A stretch of 64,000 nt of DNA from CAWEQW01 sp963811365 (GTDB lineage: Bacteria > Actinomycetota > Actinomycetes > Propionibacteriales > Nocardioidaceae): positions 1-64,000 of the forward strand of contig CAWEQW010000007.1 in NCBI GenBank assembly GCA_963811365.1, read 5' to 3'. The notes under the pieces were generated by a model. The model ran no database searches and was not told the origin of the DNA. It saw nothing but the letters and a program-made list of their open reading frames with translations. The position numbers and the translations under genes are program-made. Below, one piece after another: positions 34,085 to 43,628 of the stretch. Position 1 is the first letter of the stretch. Every line of letters begins with the position of its first letter.

Positions 34085-34277
34085 CCGCGGGTCCACTGGA
34101 ACCGCGGAGGTCGCTACACCGCCGCTACAGACAGCGCGCCCCGGGGCCGGGACCCGCGTCCGCATGCGGCGGAATGCAGCGGTCCTCAGGTGGTGTGCCA
34201 TCTCAGGCCCGACGCGAGGTTCCAGCAGAGCTGGGCACAATGGAGCGGTAGCCTGCACGGGGCGGTAGGTTGCCTGC

Positions 34278-34460
34278 ATGTGGGGGGAAATAAGTGCGTT
34301 CGCCTTGGGGCTTGCTTCCGGTTTCGCCGTGGCACTTCTGGAACCCGTCAACCGCTGGATGGGGCGTACGGGGCGTCGAGCCTCGAAGGATCGTGGGCTG
34401 CAGGTACATGTAGAGAACGTTTCCGTCCACGCGTTGACACTTCACTCGCGGCGCAATGAG
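34278..34460 (+). pseudogene. Small membrane-anchored protein, 5' part, interrupted by ISL3 element
   Basis: Starts MWGEISAFALGLASGFAVAL, an N-terminal hydrophobic segment that would anchor it in the membrane, followed by EPVNRWMGRTGRRASKD. At 34460 it is cut by the left end of an ISL3-family element. After removing the element and one copy of the 8-base target duplication the frame continues at 38165 (NDALLSAGLVARV) to 38341, giving about 120 codons. Function unknown. Confidence 0.6.
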
Positions 34461-35096
34461 GGCTCTTCCCAGATGAGGGTGTAGCGGGCGCGTCGGCGCG
34501 TCGGTCCCGGGATAGGGGTCGAGGTCTCCCGAGGATGGAGGTTCCTACGCCGCCATCTGGAAGACCTCGACGTGCCTGACGCTACCGCCCCGGCCGGCTT
34601 CGCCCGCCCTGACCTGACCACGTTCTGCCGACTCGACGACTCGGCCTCGTCGTGACCGGCCAGCGCCTCGAACCCGACCGGGCGGTGCTCGCTTGCCGGG
34701 TCCTCGAGCCGGACCAGTGGTGTCGCCGCTGCGGCTGCGAGGGACGCCGCGCGACACCGTGATCCGGCGGCTGGCGCACGAGCCGCTCGGGTGGCGGCCG
34801 ACCACGCTGGTCGTCACGGTGCGTCGCTACCGCTGCACCGGGTGCGGCCACGTGTGGCGCCAAGACACCACCGCGGCGGCCGAGCCGCGGGCGAAGCTCT
34901 CGCGCCGCGGGCTGCGGTGGGCGCTGGAAGGCGATCGTCGTGTCAGCACCTGACCGTCGCCCGCGTCGCCGAAGGCGCTCGGCGTCGCGTGGGACACCGC
35001 CAACGACGCCGTCCTGGCCGAGGGCAAGCGGGTCCTGATCGACGACGAGCAGCCGGTTCGACGGCGTGCAGGTCGATCGGGGTCGATGAGCACGTC

Positions 35097-37349
35097 GTGC
35101 GCCACGAGGCGCTGTTGTTTCGGATGGAGGTGAGAGACCTACATCGCTTGGCCGTCGTAGCGGTCGGGTGAAGCTGGCGGCAGCCTGACCCGGGGGACGC
35201 CGGTGAGGGTGGGAGCAGCCGCGGTGAAGTCAGGGCGGTTCGGTACTACCGGACGGGCCGTGCCTGGTGAGCGAGACGGGAAGGTGTACGCGAGGAACCG
35301 GTGTCGTAAAGCCTCTTGATCGTCGACCAGCTCGAACCCGGTGGATCTGGGCTGGATAGCGGTGCGTACCCGGGCCGGGCGGCGTCAGCCAGACGCCGTG
35401 TCGGGTCGGGGAACTGTCGGAACGGTTCTATGTGTCGGGTCCGGCAGGTCGTGGTGAAGGTCTACGACGCTCGTGGAGAGATCTGCGGGCGTGGCCACGA
35501 CGAGGCCGCAGGGGCAAAGCCGGGCACCTCTCCCGTCGACCGAACAACAGTGAACGTGGGAACCATCTGCGACCGGTCCCGTGGCCGCCTTCGGGTGGTT
35601 GCTGGATAGATGCGTCGCCTGCCGAAGGGCGTAGGTGGGGCGGAGCCGTCGTAGTACTCCGAGGCCGGGAGAGCCGGTCACAGCGCCGAGCAGGGGGCCA
35701 TGGGGAAGGACGGCAGCGAGAGGAAGCAACTGATGAGGAACGGAGGGACTGTGATGTCCGAAGAAGCGTCGGTGAACACCGGCGCCGTGTGCTGGCCTGG
35801 CCTGAGCCGACCAGGCGTGGTGGGCGGTACGGAGGATGCAGACCAAGTTGCATTGCTGGGCGGCCGGGGAGTCCGACAAGGACGCCGGCCGCCGGTTTGA
35901 TGATCTGTACAACCTGGTCTGTGACCCGGCGTTCTTGATGGTGGCGTGGGAACGCGTCGCTGGGAACAAGGGGTCGCGGACACCGGGGGTGGACAGGGCC
36001 ACCGTGGCCCAGATCCGCCACCGGATCGGGGTGGAGGCGTTCTTGTGCGGGGTCCGCGAGCAGTTGAAGGAGCGGACCTTCAGCCCGGTTGAAGTGCGGC
36101 AGGTGATGATCCCCAAGGCCAGCGGGAAACTCCGTAGCCTGGGCATCCCGACCGTGGCCGACCGGGTAGTGCAGGCCGCCTTGAAACTGGTGATGGAACC
36201 CATCTTCGAGGCGGACTTCGAGCCGTGCTCGTACGGGTTCCGACCGAACCGGCGCGCGCAAGACGCGGTCGCTGAGATCCACCACTTCACGTCAAGGCGT
36301 ACAAGTGGGTGCTGGAAGCCGACATCGAGGCGTGTTTCGACATGATCGACCACGTCGCCTTGATGGACCGCGTTCGGCACAGGATCGGCGACAAGCGCGT
36401 GCTGGGGCTGGTCAAGGCGTTCCTCAAGGCCGGGGTGATGACTACCATCGGCACCCGCGAGGCGACGCACACCGGCACCCCGCAGGGCGGGATCTTGTCC
36501 CCGCTGTTGGCGAACATCGCGTTGTCGGCGCTGGATGAACACTTCATGGCGAAGTGGAACCAGCAGATGGCGACCGAGGTGCAACGGCAGGGCCGCCGCA
36601 GACGCGGTGAAGCGAACTACCGACTGATCCGGTACGCCGATGACTTCGTCATCGTTCGTCACCGGAGAGGAGGAGCACGCCCAGCAGTTGCGCGAGGAGG
36701 TAGCCAGATGTCCTCGCCCCGATGGGGCTGCGGCTGGCGCCGGAGAAGACCCGCGTGGTCCACATCGACCACGGGTTCGACTTCCTCGGCTTCAACATCC
36801 GACGGATGCGGAAACGGGGAAGCAACAAGTGGTTCGTGTACACCAAGCCCTCGGCCAAGGCGATCGCCACGGTCAAGGGTCGGGTGAAGGTGATGACCTA
36901 CAGATCGACCCTGCACCGCGAGCCCGGGTATCTCATCGAGTACCTCGGGCGGGTGCTGCGGGGGTGGGCCAACTACTTCCGACACGGCGTGTCCAAGGCC
37001 GTCTTCGCCGGGATCGACTCCTACGCGTGGGAGCGGATCACGGCAACTGGCTGCGGAAGAAGCACCGGATCGGGTGGCCAGAACTCCGGCGCAGGTTCTG
37101 CCTGCCCGGGACCTGGAGGCTCGCCGTCGACGGAGTCAGATTCAAGGGCGCGGCCAGCGTCCCTGTTGTCCGGTACCGCTACCGCGGCTACCAGATCCCG
37201 ACCCCGTGGACACCGACAAGTGAAGCCGCCTGAACAGCAGCCACCTCGTGGAGAGCCCGGTGCGGTGAGAATCGCACGCCGGGTTCGGCGGGCGGTCCGG
37301 GGAAACGGACTCGGAGCAATCCGAGCACCGCGCCCCGGGCCGACCCAAC
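35097..37349 (+). mobile_element. Group II intron, third and divergent copy
   Basis: 2253-bp intron beginning GTGCG and ending AAC, with domain V at about 37251-37286. Related to but clearly diverged from the other two introns; the first bases after the boundary (GAGGCGC, GGAGGTGAGAGACC) and the 3' end (CCGACCCAAC) are shared. Unlike them it lies in sense orientation in its host transposase gene, so splicing could in principle rejoin the exons (CACGTC and TGGC). Confidence 0.85.
35754..37233 (+). pseudogene. Group II intron reverse transcriptase/maturase, frameshifted
   Basis: Equivalent of the intact maturases but broken. Frames in order: MSEEASVNTGAV from 35754, MQTKLHCWAAGESDKDAGRR to about 36290, LEADIEACFDMIDHVALMD to YADDFVIV near 36655, LRLAPEKTRVVHIDHGFDFL to about 37045, and WLRKKHRIGWPELRRRF to 37233. 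Four indels interrupt it. The catalytic YADD and the TGTPQGGILSP motif survive but the protein cannot be made intact; splicing would need maturase supplied from one of the other copies. Confidence 0.82.
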
Positions 37350-38164
37350 TGGCAGCCACACCCGGCGCGGCGACAAGTACGTCACCGTGATCATCGACCT
37401 CACCGCGGTCCGTGACGGCACCGGTCCCGCGCGGCTGCTGGACATGGTCGAGGGCCGCTCCAAGCAGGCGTTCAAGACCTGGCTCGCCGAGCGCGACGAG
37501 GCCTGGCGCGATGGCGGTCGAGGTCGTCGCGATGGACGGGTTCACCGGCTTCAAGACCGCCGCCGCCGAGGAGCTGCCCGACGCGGTCGCGGTGATGGAT
37601 CCCTTCCACGTCGTCGCGCCTGGCCGGCGAGGCGCTCGGACGAGTGCCGACGCCGGGTCCAGCAGGCCATCCACGGCCACCGCGGCCGCAAGGGCGACCC
37701 GCTCTACGCCGCGCGCCGGACCCTGTCACACCGGCGCCGACCTGCTCACCGACAAGCAGATCGACCGCCTGCGACGCGCTGTTCGCCGGCGACGCAGCAT
37801 GTCGAGGTCGAGGCGACCTGGGGCATCTACCAGCGGATGATCGCCGCCTACCGGCACGAGGACCGCACGCCACGGCCGCGAGCTGATGGTCAAGCTATCG
37901 AGTCGGTCAGCACGGCGTCCCAGACGCCTGGTCGAGCTCACCAAGCTCGGCCGGACCCTGAAGAAGCGCGCCGCCGACGTCTCGCCTACTTCGACCGGCC
38001 CGGCACCAGCAACGGACCGACCGAGGCGATCAACGGACGGCTCGAACACTCCGCGGCTCCGCCCTCGGGTTCCGCAACCTCACCAACTACATCGCCAGAT
38101 CCCTGCTCGAAACCGGAGGCTTCAGGCCCCGACTACACCCTCGATTCGGATGAGCCGCAATGAC

Positions 38165-38341
38165 GCGCTCTTGAGCGCCGGGCTTGTCGCTCGAGTGACT
38201 GGACCGATCTATAGTCTTTCGGCGCCCTTACGGGTTTATGAGTCAATAGCCGCGTCCACAGCCCGTACGAAGTCATCGCACCCTCGCCAACGGTGGCGAC
38301 CGTGGTGGCACCCAGATGCATTCGGTTCGATCCGACCGTGA
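38165..38341 (+). pseudogene. Small membrane-anchored protein, 3' part
   Basis: Continuation of the gene begun at 34278: NDALLSAGLVARVTGPIYSL to a stop at 38341, in the frame predicted after excising the ISL3 element. The junction codons (Arg-Arg-Asn) are preserved through the target duplication. Overlaps the 3' end of the HEPN gene on the other strand. Confidence 0.5.
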
Positions 38342-38823
38342 CGCCGATGCGGCCAACCGTTGTGGGTAGCTCGTCTTACCCCGCTGTTGCGCAGTCAGGT
38401 TTCCGAGTCCGTGAGCCAGGCAATTGCGGACTTCAATGCTCGCGAATACAATATCCCACCCGGCACGACTCCTGAGAGAGAACCTGTGGTACCCCTCGTA
38501 CGAGTCGTGCCGCTGCTGCCAGGTACTGCTTGAACCCACTTCGAAGTCCTCGAGCATCTTGGCGACGAGCACATGGCTGCTGTCGACCACGAGACCCATC
38601 CGGAACATTGACACGCGTCCACATAGGCCTCGATGACGGAAACCAGGCGAAGCAGCGCTGCCTCCATGAGCCACACACCGGGGTCGGTTGACGCTCCAAG
38701 CGCATTGCGTAGGACGCGACCTGGAGGTCGGGCTACGGCTCCCTGGTTGGGAATATCCGCTGCAGCATGGCGGATGAGTCGTATCGCTGCCTCGGTGAGG
38801 GCCAGCTTGGGGTCACGGGCCAC
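38273..38823 (-). pseudogene. HEPN-domain protein, frameshifted
   Basis: Two frames form one protein of about 180 codons: MARDPKLALTEAAIRLIRHA to LRLVSVIEAYVDA, then after a shift near 38608 MFRMGLVVDSSHVLVAKMLE to ASIEVRNCLAHGLGNLT and the C-terminus. RNCLAH is the Rx4H motif of HEPN ribonucleases in the RiboL-PSP/MAE_28990-like style, following the expected long helices. It lies just downstream of a decayed reverse transcriptase on the same strand; RT plus HEPN is a known abortive-infection combination (AbiA-type proteins combine both). Probably a toxic effector in its intact form. Confidence 0.6.
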
Positions 38824-38853
38824 TCGTCGATCAGTAGCGCGAACAGGGGTGAG

Positions 38854-40310
38854 CTACCTCGCACTGCCTTGCGTTGTTGCTGAGGGACATTCGCCAGGTT
38901 CATTCATGGCCAGCGCGTACCAGGGGGCTAGCGCCTCGGGTTGTGTTCGCAACGCCGTGTCCAAGTACTCCAAACTCGATGTTTCTGGTACTGCAGCGAG
39001 GCTCGAGACTCGGTTTCCGCATGCAAGAGGCCCGCAGGGGCCCGCCGGAACTGCGACCGGAGCCATCCCCGCTGTCTTCGAGGAGATCGCGCACTCGCGC
39101 GCCACGTACGTCAGCCACGCCCGCTGCCAAACGTTATGTGTGGGTGATCTCTTGACAACGGCATTCCAGACGCGAGCCACCCCATGCCCAGACCGATGGC
39201 GAACCACGATGTAATCGCAGAGCTAGGGGGTAAGTTGAGGCACGAAGCGGAAGACCTCCTCCACGTGGCGCAAGCCTGACTTGTCGCCATGGCGGGCGAG
39301 AATATTGAAAGCACGCCGAAGTTCGCGGACATCGCCAATCGAGGGATCTGTCAGATCAATCGGACATTTCTGATTCCTCGTTCAGTCTGCTCATCGTTGC
39401 TTGAGCTGTATCGACAAGGTCGCCATCGCTAAGGTCGGGATATTCCTCCACCAGACGTCGACCTCCTCCGGATTCACCTCCACGTCGCTATCCCCGACTT
39501 CTCCCAGGAAATTGTGCCAGAAGTAGGTGGAGAACCTGACAATGCTTGTCTTGTGGTCACTGAGAATGAGCCCCAACGGGCGTGCCGGCGGAACTCAGGT
39601 TCTCCAAGTAGCCTGCTGAGCATTGCCGTAACCATTTGCTGCGATTCGGAAGTCGTCGTTGAACCTCCATACATCGGCCGTCTGCCGAGTAAGGTCACGC
39701 TCCAGGACTGGATGTACACCTCCGACAAGGCGTCTGAAGCTGCCAGCAATTGAGGAAGTCCATAAGTCGTGCCCTGTATCTCTCCGAGCAACTCGATGAG
39801 TAGCCGAGCCGCTTCCACCTTGCCCGTACGTACTTGCAACTCCTCCAGCAGAACGCCGTGATCGACGTACTGATAAAAGGCGGCGATGTCCGCTTGAACA
39901 ACGTAGTCAATCGAAGCTTGGGACAGTCGTGCCACCTTGCCATTTGGGAAGGCTCGACTGATCGGGCCGGACACGAAAGCTCGGTATTGGTCCTGGCCCC
40001 GCTCAGGCAGGTCAACCCCTTCCAGGATCCAGTCAGTAAGTGCTCTCATCGCGATGCGCTCCGCGATGCCGACCACGGGGACGGGCCGAAAAGCTTGATT
40101 TGCCTTCCTCGCGTCGACCACCGCGGACGGGGCGTTCCGCGCGCCGGAGCTCAGGCGATTGGACACCCAGCGCGCGAACGGGCCAGGCGATTGAGCGACA
40201 TGCCGGCACCAAGGCTCGGGGGGCAGGAGATTGCGCCACGCGACGGCCTCCTTCTCTGCGGCACCGCGAAGGTCCAGCTTGTTCAGTATGGCAGTTGGGA
40301 CCGCTTGCAC
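38854..40310 (-). pseudogene. Reverse transcriptase of abortive-infection/DRT type, decayed
   Basis: The N-terminal frame from GTG 40310 holds RT motifs: AFRPVPVVGIAERIAMRALT, VVQADIAAFYQYVDHGVLLE (motif A, AAFYQY) and GTTYGLPQLLAASDALSEVY (motif B). After a shift near 39700 comes DVWRFNDDFRIAANGYG, whose F-N-D-D replaces YxDD; then LGLILSDHKTSIVRFSTYFW to 39391. A further stop and two shifts separate a helical C-terminal region (VRELRRAFNILARHGDKSGL, VWNAVVKRSPTHNVWQRAWL) ending near 38854. No group II domain V or maturase X domain accompanies it, so it is not an intron protein. The divergent active site and helical tail suit defence-associated RTs. Confidence 0.65.
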
Positions 40311-40446
40311 CCTCGCAATATCTCATCTGAAACCCCCGCGCGTCAGTAAGAAACCGGTTCTACCTCGGTGAGTGACGCGAACGGTGAATCATGGAACGCT
40401 CGGCAGCCGCATTCTGGGCGGCAAGGACGCGGGATGAGCCGAATTC

Positions 40447-40531
40447 AGACGCCGGCGACGTAGGCGGTGAGGAAGTGGACGCCGTGGCGGTCGAGGTTGC
40501 CGCGGGCGACTTCGTAGTGCTCGGTGGTGCG
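40447..40531 (-). pseudogene. Tyrosine integrase C-terminal remnant
   Basis: About 28 codons (RTTEHYEVARGNLDRHGVHF, then LTAYVAGV) closely matching the end of the integrase at 30925-31010 with a few substitutions, including the nucleophile Tyr. Sequence identity stops abruptly at about 40531, where a second integrase fragment on the opposite strand begins: a rearrangement junction. Confidence 0.7.
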
Positions 40532-40672
40532 TGGGAGCGAACCGACGGGCCACTTCATCCTCCGGCCGCTCGCCGGCAAGCCGATCGACCGCCGCGACTG
40601 CTATCGCATGGTGGCCCGGACCGCCAAGATCGCCGGTGTACCGAGGCACATCAGCCCGCACCGGCTGCGCCA
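40532..40672 (+). pseudogene. Tyrosine integrase central exon, second paralogue
   Basis: FILRPLAGKPIDRRDCYRMV, then ARTAKIAGVPRHISPHRLR: homologous to 33297-33480 but diverged at many positions, so it is another integrase gene. The HxxR motif (HRLR) is cut by an intron at 40672/40673 at exactly the same place as in copy 1. Confidence 0.75.
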
Positions 40673-42880
40673 GTTGAGTCGGCCTGGGGCGCGGTGCCGG
40701 GATTGCTCTCGGTCCGTTTCCCCAGGCCGCTCGCCGAACCCGCCGTGCGTGTCTCCACGCAACGGGCTCTCCATGGTCTCTGCCGTAGGGCTGGTTCAGG
40801 CAGCCTGCACCCAGGGGTTGGGGATCTTGTTGCCCCGGTAGCGATACCGGGTGACCGGCACCGCGGCGGGGTTGAACATCTCGATCCCGTCCGCGCTGAT
40901 CGGCTTCCACCGGCCGGTGTGGTCGGTGAGCCAGCGACGGACGTCCTTCCACCTCCAGCGATGCCTGGTCCGCATCATCTGCACGATCCGCCACCAGATG
41001 AACTGCCGAAGGTGGCTGAACGTGTGCTTCGCGACGGCATGCTTGAAGTAGTTGACCCAGCCGCGCGTGATCTGGTTGATCCGGATCAGCACGGCCCTGA
41101 GGTCCTGCTGTGACGTCCTGGGGGTCAGGGCACGGATCTTGTCGCGCACCGACCGGACCGGCCGTTTCGCGACGAAGGTGTAGACGTACCACTTGTTGGT
41201 GCCCCTCTTGCGTTTCCACCGGATGTGGAAGCCGAGGAAGTCGAACCCCTCGCTCATGTGCACGACCTGGGTCTTGGCCTGTGACAGGCTCAGCCCGACC
41301 GGCGTCAGCACACTCGTGATCTCCTCGCGCAGCGCCGTGACTTGGTCACGGGTGCCGCGGACCAGTACGACGAAATCGTCTGCATAGCGGACGATCCGCC
41401 AGACCGGCTCGCCTCGACGCGCGCGGCCACTGCGTCGTGAGTCGGTGGACATCGACCCGCCCGGTTTCCATGGCGCGTGCAGGTGCTCATCGAGCACCGA
41501 CAACGCGATGTTGGCCAGCAGCGGGGACAAGATGCCCCCTTGCGGCGTGCCGGTGTAGGTGTCCTCGTGGTCGCCGAGTTCGGTGAGGATCCCGGCCTTG
41601 AGGAACGCCTTGACCAGCCGCAGCACCCGCTTGTCCTTGACCCGAAGTCGCACCCGGTCCATCAGGGCCGCATGGTCGATCCGGTCAAAGCACGCCTCGA
41701 TGTCCGCGTCCAGCACCCAGCGGTAGCCCTTGGTGCCGAAGTGGTGGATCTCGGCGATCGCGTCGTGTGCGCGCCGTTCGGGCCGGAACCCGTAGGAGAC
41801 CGGTTCGAAGTCGGCCTCGAAGATCGGTTCCAGCACCAGCTTCAACGCAGCCTGGACTACCCGGTCGGTCACCGTCGGGATCCCGAGGCGACGAACCCTG
41901 CCTGACCCGCCGGGTTTGGGGATCTTGCGTTCCCGCACCGGCTGGGGTCTGAACTGTCCGCTCTTCAACGAAGAACGGAGGTCATCCAGAAACACAGGGA
42001 CGCCGACTTCCCGTTCGAGCCGGGCGACAGTCCACCCGTCCGAACCGGCCGTCTTGGCCCCGCGGTTGGTCGCGACCCGGTCCCACGCCACGATCAGCGT
42101 GGCCGGGTCGTGCACGAGGTTGAACAGGTCGTCGAACCGGCGACCAGGATCGGCCACCGCCCAACGGTGAAGCTTGGCCTGCATCTCCGATACCCGTCGA
42201 CGGGGACCGACTCGGACCTCCGGGTCGCTCTCGTCAAGGGCGCCACCGTTCGGTGACGCGTCTTTCGGCATTGCAGCCTCCATTCCTTCTCGAAACCACT
42301 GCCGCCCTTCCCCATGTGACCGGCTCTCCCGACCTCGAAGTACTACGGCGGCTCCGCCCCACCCCTGACCGCTCGGCCGACGGTGGGCCCAGCCCGAGGC
42401 GCCACGCTGGCCGCGTGGCCCTCCGGCAGACCAAGGGTGGTTCCCGTGTTCGCTTGCTGTTCGCTCGGCGGAGGAGGCACCCGACTTGACCCCTGCGACC
42501 TCGCCGCGGCTACCCCGCAGCACTTCACCGCGGCCTCCCCATCGCCGTTAGCGAAAGCCCAGGGAGTTCCCGGTCAGCGGCCACCGGCATCGGGTGCCCG
42601 TCGACCAGGTGCGCGTCGCTCCCGGCCCAGATCCGCCAGGTTCGAGCCGGTAAGTGATTGAGGGGCGTAAACGCCGGTTCCTCGCGTATGCCTTTCCGCC
42701 ACGCACGCCGGACCCGCGCCATCTGGCGGTGCTGGTACGTCCCGGCTTCGTCAGGGCCGCTTGCCACCCGATCCCGGCACCTCCCGGGTCAGGCTGCCCT
42801 CAGCTACGCAGTCCTGCTGCGACAGAACCACGGTGCAGGTCTCTCACCTCCACTCGATCAACAAGCGCCTCACGGCGCAC
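40673..42880 (-). mobile_element. Group II intron, copy 2 (inverted relative to copy 1)
   Basis: 2208-bp intron on the minus strand, nearly identical to 31088-33296 (one base shorter, few substitutions), with GTGCG at its 5' end (42880) and AC at its 3' end (40673). Again antisense to the integrase it interrupts. Together copies 1 and 2 make a 2.2 kb inverted repeat around 7.4 kb of DNA. Confidence 0.92.
40796..42271 (-). CDS. ltrA: Group II intron reverse transcriptase/maturase, copy 2
   Basis: 491-residue protein matching copy 1 throughout, with the same RT motifs including YADD and TGTPQGGILSP, the same X domain and no endonuclease domain. Visible differences are a short cluster of substitutions in the alpha-helix after YADD (EEITSVLTPVGLSLSQ against EEIAQVLTPVGLRLSQ), INQITRGW for INQIMRGW and TDHTGRW for TDPTGRW. 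Start chosen as in copy 1. Intact and presumably active in splicing. Confidence 0.93.
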   Translation of the reverse strand: MPKDASPNGGALDESDPEVRVGPRRRVSEMQAKLHRWAVADPGRRFDDLFNLVHDPATLIVAWDRVATNRGAKTAGSDGWTVARLEREVGVPVFLDDLRSSLKSGQFRPQPVRERKIPKPGGSGRVRRLGIPTVTDRVVQAALKLVLEPIFEADFEPVSYGFRPERRAHDAIAEIHHFGTKGYRWVLDADIEACFDRIDHAALMDRVRLRVKDKRVLRLVKAFLKAGILTELGDHEDTYTGTPQGGILSPLLANIALSVLDEHLHAPWKPGGSMSTDSRRSGRARRGEPVWRIVRYADDFVVLVRGTRDQVTALREEITSVLTPVGLSLSQAKTQVVHMSEGFDFLGFHIRWKRKRGTNKWYVYTFVAKRPVRSVRDKIRALTPRTSQQDLRAVLIRINQITRGWVNYFKHAVAKHTFSHLRQFIWWRIVQMMRTRHRWRWKDVRRWLTDHTGRWKPISADGIEMFNPAAVPVTRYRYRGNKIPNPWVQAA

Positions 42881-43069
42881 CGCCGCCATCACCAACGCCC
42901 TCGACGCCGGCGTTCCCTACGCGACGCCCAGATCCTCGCCCGGCACGCTGACTCGCCCCGGCACGCCTCGAGAACGCGCAGCACCGGCACGGTCAGCGGC
43001 GTGGTTGCGGGGTTGTTGCCCTTGCCGACCAGGTGGAGCACCCGGTGGCCGCGCAGGGTCTCGGCTTAG
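42881..43069 (+). pseudogene. Tyrosine integrase 3' exon, second paralogue, decayed
   Basis: Continues the integrase split by intron copy 2: AAITNALDAGVP, then after a one-base frame change RDAQILARHAD, where similarity ends; the following codons to 43069 are unrelated and the nucleophile Tyr region is missing. The missing tail is the kind of sequence found at 40447-40531, which suggests the pieces were separated by rearrangement. Confidence 0.6.
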
Positions 43070-43162
43070 TCTTCGATCGCGCACCGCGGCGGCTTCGGAG
43101 GCGCGCACCTGAAGTGACACTCTCCGCTGCAAACGGCTTCGCATGCGACTTGGTCTTCGATA

Positions 43163-43537
43163 CTAACTGGCATCCTCTGTTGCGTCCGGCAACAAGTACT
43201 CAAGGACAATGACAGACACCGTGTTGGACCGGTTACCGACACAGTCGGACGTGCGCTTCCTGGCCGGTTCCATATGCGGAACTTCACGCTGCAGGGTGCG
43301 AATGACGTTGATTGTAAGGCGCCAGCAATCGCCCCAAGCTTTCACTGAATCCCAGTTCGATTCATACTGGGCGGACTTGTGAATCCTAACCACCCCGGCC
43401 GCTTGCACAAAGTCGTCGCGAAAACTCTCGAGCTCCTTCATTGCATCTTCATCAGTAAGCGAGCCGACCAATCTCTCGAGTGCAGATTGAACGGCCTTCA
43501 AAGCAGGCTCGAGACTGCTGTTACTATTTTCGAGCAT
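43163..43537 (-). CDS. Uncharacterised small protein downstream of the protease locus
   Basis: 124 residues, predicted mostly helical (LEPALKAVQSALERLVGSLT, EDAMKELESFRDDFVQAAGV), acidic, with a C-terminal VSVIVLEYLLPDATED. Family not recognised. The ATG at 43537 has no clear ribosome-binding site. It follows the protease/EAD gene on the same strand with about 90 bases between and could be a third component of that locus. Confidence 0.5.
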   Translation of the reverse strand: MLENSNSSLEPALKAVQSALERLVGSLTDEDAMKELESFRDDFVQAAGVVRIHKSAQYESNWDSVKAWGDCWRLTINVIRTLQREVPHMEPARKRTSDCVGNRSNTVSVIVLEYLLPDATEDAS

Positions 43538-43628
43538 GAGCTAGGCGTTGCGCAAACTCGACTGAGGGTCTCAAGGCTTGTCCTCAGGGAGGGTTCCTGC
43601 GCTGCGCGATCCGCCGGCATGCGGTTCC

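Larger units (their letters stand above)
34572..38153 (+). pseudogene. ISL3-family transposase, intron-split and frameshifted
   Basis: N-terminal part 34572-35096: PDLTTFCRLDD, VLEPDQWCRRCGCEG and RYRCTGCGHVWRQDTTAAAE (zinc-binding and DNA-binding region), VARVAE and VLAEGKRVLIDDEQ, then DEHV at the intron edge. C-terminal part 37350-38153: HTRRGDKYVTVIIDLTAVRD, VEVVAMDGFTGFKTAAAEEL, DAVAVMDPFHVV, TSNGPTEAINGRLEHLRGSA-like end. Joining across the intron gives GVDEHVW, the family's DDE motif. At least five further one- or two-base frame changes (for example near 34742, 34945, 37510, 37615, 37780) make it inactive. Confidence 0.8.
34461..38156 (+). mobile_element. ISL3-family element carrying a group II intron
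   Basis: Terminal inverted repeats start GGCTC at both ends and share GAGGGTGTAG (34475-34484 against 38133-38142 in complement), with several mismatches between. The flanks GCAATGAG (34453-34460) and GCAATGAC (38157-38164) form an 8-base target duplication with one mismatch, as expected for ISL3. Without the 2253-bp intron the element would be about 1.44 kb, a normal ISL3 size. Confidence 0.75.

Noticed and set aside
38854..40310. The minus-strand RT as a fourth group II intron maturase
   Set aside because: No maturase X domain, no domain V hairpin and no GTGCG/AY boundaries surround it; its motif spacing and FNDD box differ from the three intron proteins.
33297..40672. A composite transposon bounded by the two introns
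   Set aside because: Group II introns move through RNA and do not mobilise intervening DNA; the shared flanking feature is the integrase target motif, not a target duplication.
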